From JAAYYM01 sp035271065 (lineage in GTDB: Bacteria; Bacillota; Clostridia; Lachnospirales; Lachnospiraceae), in contig DATESB010000159.1 in assembly GCA_035271065.1 (NCBI GenBank), positions 1-8,421 of the forward strand: DNA of 8,421 bases, read 5' to 3'. Made by a program: the position numbers and the translations under genes. A model generated the notes under the pieces. It was not told the DNA's origin and made no database searches. It was given only the letters and a program-made list of their open reading frames with translations. Below are positions 5,161 to 8,421 of this stretch, piece by piece (position 1 is the first letter of the stretch; every line of letters begins with the position of its first letter).

Positions 5161-5185
5161 AAACAAAAGAAGGAGGACGTGCCTA

Positions 5186-6742
5186 TTGCAGAGAAATTCA
5201 TTTGTGAAAATGACAAAACTGCCAGACGTGAAAGGCAGAATTTATTATATATCCAGTCCTGTCCGACAGGAAAACTTATATGCAGTTTATGAAACTACCG
5301 ACAGAAAATTTTGGACGGAATTGGCGAAATGCAATCAAGCAGAATTTGTGAAAAGTGGTACAGAGGGAAAGTGCATTGAAGCACGAGAATTGATTATTGC
5401 CTTACCAGAGAACTTCGTGGATTATGAGCCAAAGGCATTGCTGAAACTTTTCACAGAACACATGAAACAGAATTATGGAACGGAGTGCATCGCAGCATTG
5501 CACCATAACAAACGCAAGACCAATTATCATATCCATCTTATCTTTTCTGAACGGAAGTTATTAGAAGAACCGATAGAAAAGATTGCTACCAGAAATATGT
5601 TCTATGATGAAACTGGTAAGCACGTCAGAACCAAGAAAGAGATATTGGGAGAAGATGGACAGATAAGGGCAGGCTGTAAGGTTATTGCCAAGGGCGAGGC
5701 CTATGAACGTAATCTATTCACAACAAAGAATGCACGTTTTAAGAATGAGGGTTTTCTGGACGAAGTGAAGCGGTCATACACAGACCTAATCAATTTGTAT
5801 GTCAAAGATGATAAGCAGAAGCTAAAGGTATTCGATAGAAATGGTGTGTATCTGCCAATGAAAAAGATTGGAAAGAACAACCCAAAAGCAGAGCAGATAG
5901 TAGCAGACAATCAGATACGAACCAAATGGAATCTGACCGTAGACAGTGCATTGGTGGTTGGTGTTCCAGAGACACAGATCATGGAGGTTAAAAGAACACA
6001 GATTTCACAGCCAGCGAGTAAATCCATAAAGCAGAATGGTAGAAACCCAAAACTGTTTTCGCAGTTGATAAAGCTGGCAGTCAGCACGTTGGAAATGCTT
6101 ATCCGAAGAATACTGGATATAGTTTCTGCAAAGGAAAATCTACTTCCAAAAGAAGGAGCAAGTGTTGGGGAAAAGGCAACTAAGGAAGTGGCAGAACCGA
6201 CAGTTCCAGAAGGCAAAAAGGAAAATGTCAACCCAGAGCATAGGGCAGATAAAAAGGTGGTAATACAAGCCCCAGAGCGACAAAAACAATCAGTTTTGGC
6301 ATCCAAGTATCTAAGACTGCAAGAAGTCCATGAGAAGCTTGTAAAACAGTCCAAAGTCATTCAAAGCAAGAAGATTGATATTGAAGAACTGGAAGAAGAA
6401 AAGTCAAAGCTGAAAGGTATTCTGCAAGGCAGAAAGCGGAAAGAGGAAGAAGGAAAGATTGAAAAAGCAGAGGTACAGCTTGCCAACATGGAACAGAGCA
6501 GGTCAGCCATTGTGAAACCTTATGGATATAAGAATGTACAGGAGTTTATGAAAGACTTCAATGCTTCTAAATCAGAGTATGAAGCCTATCAGCAGGCGTT
6601 AGCGAAATATGAGAAAGGTGTTTATGGAAAGCCAGCAGAGAGTATCAAGGAAAGGTTGGAACGATATGACAAAGAGGTTAAGGAACGAGAAAACAGTAAA
6701 CAAAACACACCTGTCAGACCAAAGGACAGAGGTGGCAGATAA
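5186..6742 (+). CDS. mobA: MobA/MobL-type relaxase (mobilization nuclease)
   Basis: This 518-residue protein should nick one strand at oriT and pilot it into a recipient. The HUH relaxase domain fills about residues 10-260: GRIYYISSPVRQENLYAVYETT (Tyr20/Tyr21 are nucleophile candidates), EARELIIALPENF (65-77), and the metal-binding motif LHHNKRKTNYHIHLIFSER (105-123, with His106, His115 and His117). NMFYDETGKHVRTKKEIL follows. Residues 270-370 are a linker, and 371-440 are a highly charged coiled coil (KLVKQSKVIQSKKIDIEELEEEK). I chose TTG 5186 because AGGAGG lies 9 nt upstream; ATG 5210 in the same frame has no such site and begins MTKLPDV, so a shorter form is possible. The oriT candidate lies directly upstream and the TnpV-like gene 10 bp downstream. 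No primase domain is seen. Confidence 0.9.
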   Translation: MQRNSFVKMTKLPDVKGRIYYISSPVRQENLYAVYETTDRKFWTELAKCNQAEFVKSGTEGKCIEARELIIALPENFVDYEPKALLKLFTEHMKQNYGTECIAALHHNKRKTNYHIHLIFSERKLLEEPIEKIATRNMFYDETGKHVRTKKEILGEDGQIRAGCKVIAKGEAYERNLFTTKNARFKNEGFLDEVKRSYTDLINLYVKDDKQKLKVFDRNGVYLPMKKIGKNNPKAEQIVADNQIRTKWNLTVDSALVVGVPETQIMEVKRTQISQPASKSIKQNGRNPKLFSQLIKLAVSTLEMLIRRILDIVSAKENLLPKEGASVGEKATKEVAEPTVPEGKKENVNPEHRADKKVVIQAPERQKQSVLASKYLRLQEVHEKLVKQSKVIQSKKIDIEELEEEKSKLKGILQGRKRKEEEGKIEKAEVQLANMEQSRSAIVKPYGYKNVQEFMKDFNASKSEYEAYQQALAKYEKGVYGKPAESIKERLERYDKEVKERENSKQNTPVRPKDRGGR

Positions 6743-6752
6743 GGAGCAGATG

Positions 6753-7130
6753 ATGGAAAAACACATTGTAGGAGAAAACGGAATAAGCTACACATTGGGA
6801 GCGGATGGTCTTTATTATCCAGACCTCGTGCTCCCGAAAGGGACAGATTACCGGATAGGCAGATATGGGAGAATGAGGGCTGATTATATCAAAAAGCATC
6901 ATCATTCCATGTATCTGGAACTGCTATTTACAGGAAAATGGAACGAATATCTGCATGGAGTAGATGAAGAATGCTATCAGAGGTTGGAGCTTCTTGTGGA
7001 GCAGATGAAAGCAGGAGCAGGAGTTACAGAAAAGTTGAAGGCAACCGATCAGATGAAATGGGTTGGGCTGATGAATAATCTGAAATCCTGTGCGGAAGAA
7101 ATTGTGTTGAAGGAATTGATATATAGTTAA
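6753..7130 (+). CDS. tnpV: TnpV-like transposon-encoded protein
   Basis: This 125-residue protein resembles TnpV of the Tn4451/Tn4453 group of clostridial mobilizable transposons: YTLGADGLYYPDLVLP, YRIGRYGRMRADYIKKHHHSMYLELLFTGKWNEYLHGVDEEC, then QMKAGAGVTEKLKATDQMKWVGLMNNLKSCAEEIVLKELIY. It is soluble and mostly helical; the family's biochemical role is not established as far as I know. I chose ATG 6753 (spacing 6 from AAGGAG) over ATG 6750. It begins 10 bp after the relaxase stop and is probably co-transcribed with it. The upstream open frame from 6609 overlaps mobA in another phase and is not part of the protein. Of note, TnpV is known from elements that use a large serine recombinase (TnpX), while this element carries a tyrosine integrase, so the gene has been shuffled between element types. 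Confidence 0.85.
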   Translation: MEKHIVGENGISYTLGADGLYYPDLVLPKGTDYRIGRYGRMRADYIKKHHHSMYLELLFTGKWNEYLHGVDEECYQRLELLVEQMKAGAGVTEKLKATDQMKWVGLMNNLKSCAEEIVLKELIYS

Positions 7131-7137
7131 ATGGTAG

Positions 7138-7173
7138 TATGACGGTTTGTATAAAAACAGATCGTCATATTTA
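7138..7173 (+). terminator. Hairpin, probable weak terminator of the mob operon
   Basis: A 13-bp stem with two G-T wobbles pairs 7138-7150 (TATGACGGTTTGT) with 7157-7169 (ACAGATCGTCATA) around a 6-nt loop, 7 bp after the tnpV stop. Only a short TTT follows, so termination may be partial. Confidence 0.55.
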
Positions 7174-7175
7174 CG

Positions 7176-7204
7176 TTGATATAGTCAGAGTAAAGTGGTA
7201 AAAT
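7176..7204 (+). promoter_or_regulatory. Promoter of the hydrolase gene
   Basis: TTGATA (7176-7181) and TAAAAT (7199-7204) are separated by 17 bp, each one base from the sigma-A consensus. Transcription would start near 7211, about 50 nt before the hydrolase ATG, giving this gene expression independent of the mob operon. Confidence 0.7.
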
Positions 7205-7263
7205 TATCATATCGTTTTAGAAAGAGAGAAAGCGACAAATCGGAAGTTTGTGGAGAACGACTA

Positions 7264-8319
7264 ATGAAAAAGAAGATTATTAAAATTACGAAAAGAATAG
7301 CCATTGCAGTATTTGTTTTATTAATTGCATTCTTTTTAGTCAGGGCAATCGGAAGAGGAATTTACAATCAGACTCCTGAAGGCGGTATCAATGAATCCAT
7401 GTATGTTGATATTAATGGCACGAAACAGTGGATTAATATTTATGGAGAGGATGTAGATAACCCTGTTTTGTTATATTTGCATGGTGGACCGGGCTCTGCA
7501 ACAAGTCATATAGACTATGTAATTACGAGAAAATGGGCGGATGTATATACTGTGGTAACCTGGGATCAGCGTAATTGCGGAAAAAGCTATGATGCAGAAC
7601 AAAATGACATCGTGTTGACACGGGAATTATTTATGACAGACGGAAAAGAACTAACTGAGTTTTTGCTTGATTACCTTTCAAAAGAAAAAATCACACTTCT
7701 GGGACACTCATGGGGGTCTTTTTACGGAGCGAATTTAGTATTGGAGTATCCAGAATATTATGAATGTTTTATCGGAACAGGGCAGGTTGTTGATATGGTC
7801 AAAAATGAAGAGGCCTTAAAACAGGAAGCAACGCTCTGGGCAGATGGCGATGAAGAGAGTTTGAAATTAGTGAACCAATTAACGCCTAATCTTATGACGA
7901 TGGAACATATCATTGCCAGAAATACAATTATGCAAAAATATGGCTATGATATGATGGTAAACGGTTCCGATTACAATCTGGTTACAACTCTGATATTTAA
8001 TCCAAACTATTCAATGATTGATTGGTTCAATTACTTGAAAAGCAATATGGATGTGTATTTGGATTTTTTTGCATCCGAAGAATTTGCTTCTTTTTCTTTG
8101 TTGGGCAGAACGGATTATGAAGTGCCATTTTATAATATAAACGGGGATAAGGATTATCAAACGAATTACAAATTGGCACAGGAATATTTTGAAGAAGTAA
8201 ATGCGCCATATAAACAGTTGTTTATGATGGAAAATATGACACATGGTTTATTAGAATCTGATGCCGAAGGTTTTTCTGAAATTGTTCATCAAATTGCGAA
8301 AACAGAAAGAGAAAGATAA
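7264..8319 (+). CDS. Membrane-anchored alpha/beta hydrolase (S33 / proline iminopeptidase-like)
   Basis: This 351-residue enzyme has a basic N-terminus and one membrane segment (about residues 11-28, RIAIAVFVLLIAFFLVRA) with no lipobox or clear signal-peptidase site, so the catalytic domain is probably tethered outside the membrane. Residues 45-351 form an alpha/beta hydrolase: HGGPGSA (73-79) is the oxyanion motif of the S33 peptidase/epoxide-hydrolase group, GHSWGS (147-152) holds nucleophile Ser149, NGDKD (293-297) supplies Asp295 or Asp297, and MTHG (325-328) supplies His327. The substrate cannot be told; HGGPG suggests proline iminopeptidase-like, but these motifs also occur in esterases and lactonases. 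I chose ATG 7264 with GGAG at 8 nt; the frame is open from GTG 7195 but without support. It is more AT-rich than its neighbours and has its own promoter, suggesting separate ancestry: cargo of the element or flanking host DNA. Confidence 0.88.
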   Translation: MKKKIIKITKRIAIAVFVLLIAFFLVRAIGRGIYNQTPEGGINESMYVDINGTKQWINIYGEDVDNPVLLYLHGGPGSATSHIDYVITRKWADVYTVVTWDQRNCGKSYDAEQNDIVLTRELFMTDGKELTEFLLDYLSKEKITLLGHSWGSFYGANLVLEYPEYYECFIGTGQVVDMVKNEEALKQEATLWADGDEESLKLVNQLTPNLMTMEHIIARNTIMQKYGYDMMVNGSDYNLVTTLIFNPNYSMIDWFNYLKSNMDVYLDFFASEEFASFSLLGRTDYEVPFYNINGDKDYQTNYKLAQEYFEEVNAPYKQLFMMENMTHGLLESDAEGFSEIVHQIAKTERER

Positions 8320-8320
8320 A

Positions 8321-8345
8321 TTTCAGTCTTACTGAGAGATTGAAA
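8321..8345 (+). terminator. Hairpin after the hydrolase gene, possible terminator
   Basis: TTTCAGTCT (8321-8329) pairs with AGATTGAAA (8337-8345) with one G-T wobble and a 7-nt loop, starting 2 bp after the hydrolase stop. No T-run follows directly; a T-rich stretch appears only around 8366-8378. It may be a weak terminator or an mRNA 3' stabiliser. Confidence 0.4.
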
Positions 8346-8414
8346 GCACGCATGAATTTGAATTTGCCTTTGTTTTTTAGCTCTCAAATAGAGTTTACAT
8401 AGATATTAAATAGT

Positions 8415-8421
8415 AAAGGAG
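8415..8421 (+). promoter_or_regulatory. Ribosome binding site for a gene beyond the window
   Basis: The window ends in AAAGGAG, a near-perfect Shine-Dalgarno sequence, implying a start codon within the next 5-10 bases outside the window. The 95 bp between the hydrolase stop and this site hold only the 8321 hairpin and T-rich sequence. Confidence 0.5.

Larger units (their letters stand above)
350..8421. mobile_element. Integrative and mobilizable element at guaA (left part; right end not located)
   Basis: Immediately after guaA comes a self-contained set of mobility genes: repressor, excisionase-like protein, tyrosine integrase, MobC-like protein, RepA-like ATPase, MobA/MobL relaxase and TnpV-like protein. 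No coupling protein, VirB4-like ATPase or other conjugation channel gene is visible, so the element is better described as mobilizable than self-transmissible, unless such genes lie beyond the window. The left boundary is inferred to be within or just after the guaA stop codon. I could not find a convincing second copy of the guaA 3' end in the window, so the right boundary, given here as the window end, is only a placeholder. The hydrolase may be cargo or may be host DNA. Confidence 0.75.

Noticed and set aside
6609..6752. Upstream extension of the TnpV-like gene
   Set aside because: It overlaps the relaxase coding sequence in another phase and TnpV homology starts only near 6753, which has its own AAGGAG.
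7195..7263. GTG 7195 as start of the hydrolase
   Set aside because: It overlaps the predicted promoter, has no ribosome site, and would put a charged stretch before a normal basic-plus-hydrophobic N-terminus that starts at ATG 7264.
8352..8365. GAATTTGAATTTG as a possible attR copy of the guaA end GAGTTTGAGTGA
   Set aside because: Only a short, low-complexity similarity with mismatches in the likely core and no flanking match; too weak to call the right junction.

Overview
The window looks like the left part of an integrative and mobilizable element (IME) inserted at the 3' end of guaA in a Clostridia-type Firmicute, probably a gut Lachnospiraceae or close relative. The reasons are the strong GGAGG-type ribosome sites, sigma-A-like promoters, moderately low GC, and a gene set (small excisionase-like protein, Tn916-type integrase, RepA-like ATPase, MobA/MobL relaxase, TnpV-like protein) that I associate with Clostridia elements. 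The organism call is inference; no rRNA or tRNA gene is present to confirm it.

Layout. Positions 3-359 are the intact 3' end of guaA (GMP synthase). Positions 360-535 are the putative left attachment arm, with a 19-bp dyad, a GGCAAC direct repeat and a terminator. A repressor-like XRE gene (536-1096, minus strand) faces away from a rightward operon across a 198-bp control region with two well-formed divergent promoters and several repeated motifs. The rightward operon holds an excisionase-like gene (1295-1474), a tyrosine integrase (1494-2597), a MobC-like ribbon-helix-helix protein (2575-2904) and a RepA-like AAA ATPase (2895-4031). The last three overlap, so they are probably translationally coupled. 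Then come three small genes (4041-4214, 4344-4577, 4682-4906), with a 77-bp near-continuous inverted repeat between the first two. A noncoding block (4899-5185) with three repeats spaced exactly 31 bp apart and several nested hairpins precedes the relaxase gene (5186-6742) and is the best oriT candidate. A TnpV-like gene (6753-7130) closes this module. A hairpin and a separate promoter then lead into a more AT-rich gene for a membrane-anchored alpha/beta hydrolase (7264-8319), probably cargo or a flanking host gene. The window ends on a ribosome binding site for a further gene.

How it fits together. The repressor would hold down the xis-int-mobC-repA operon. When released, integrase plus excisionase would cut the element out of guaA, RepA would support replication of the circle, and the relaxase with the MobC-like protein would nick oriT for transfer by a conjugation machine supplied by another element, since no type IV secretion genes are visible here. 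The right attachment site was not found, so the element's right end, and whether the hydrolase lies inside it, remain open.
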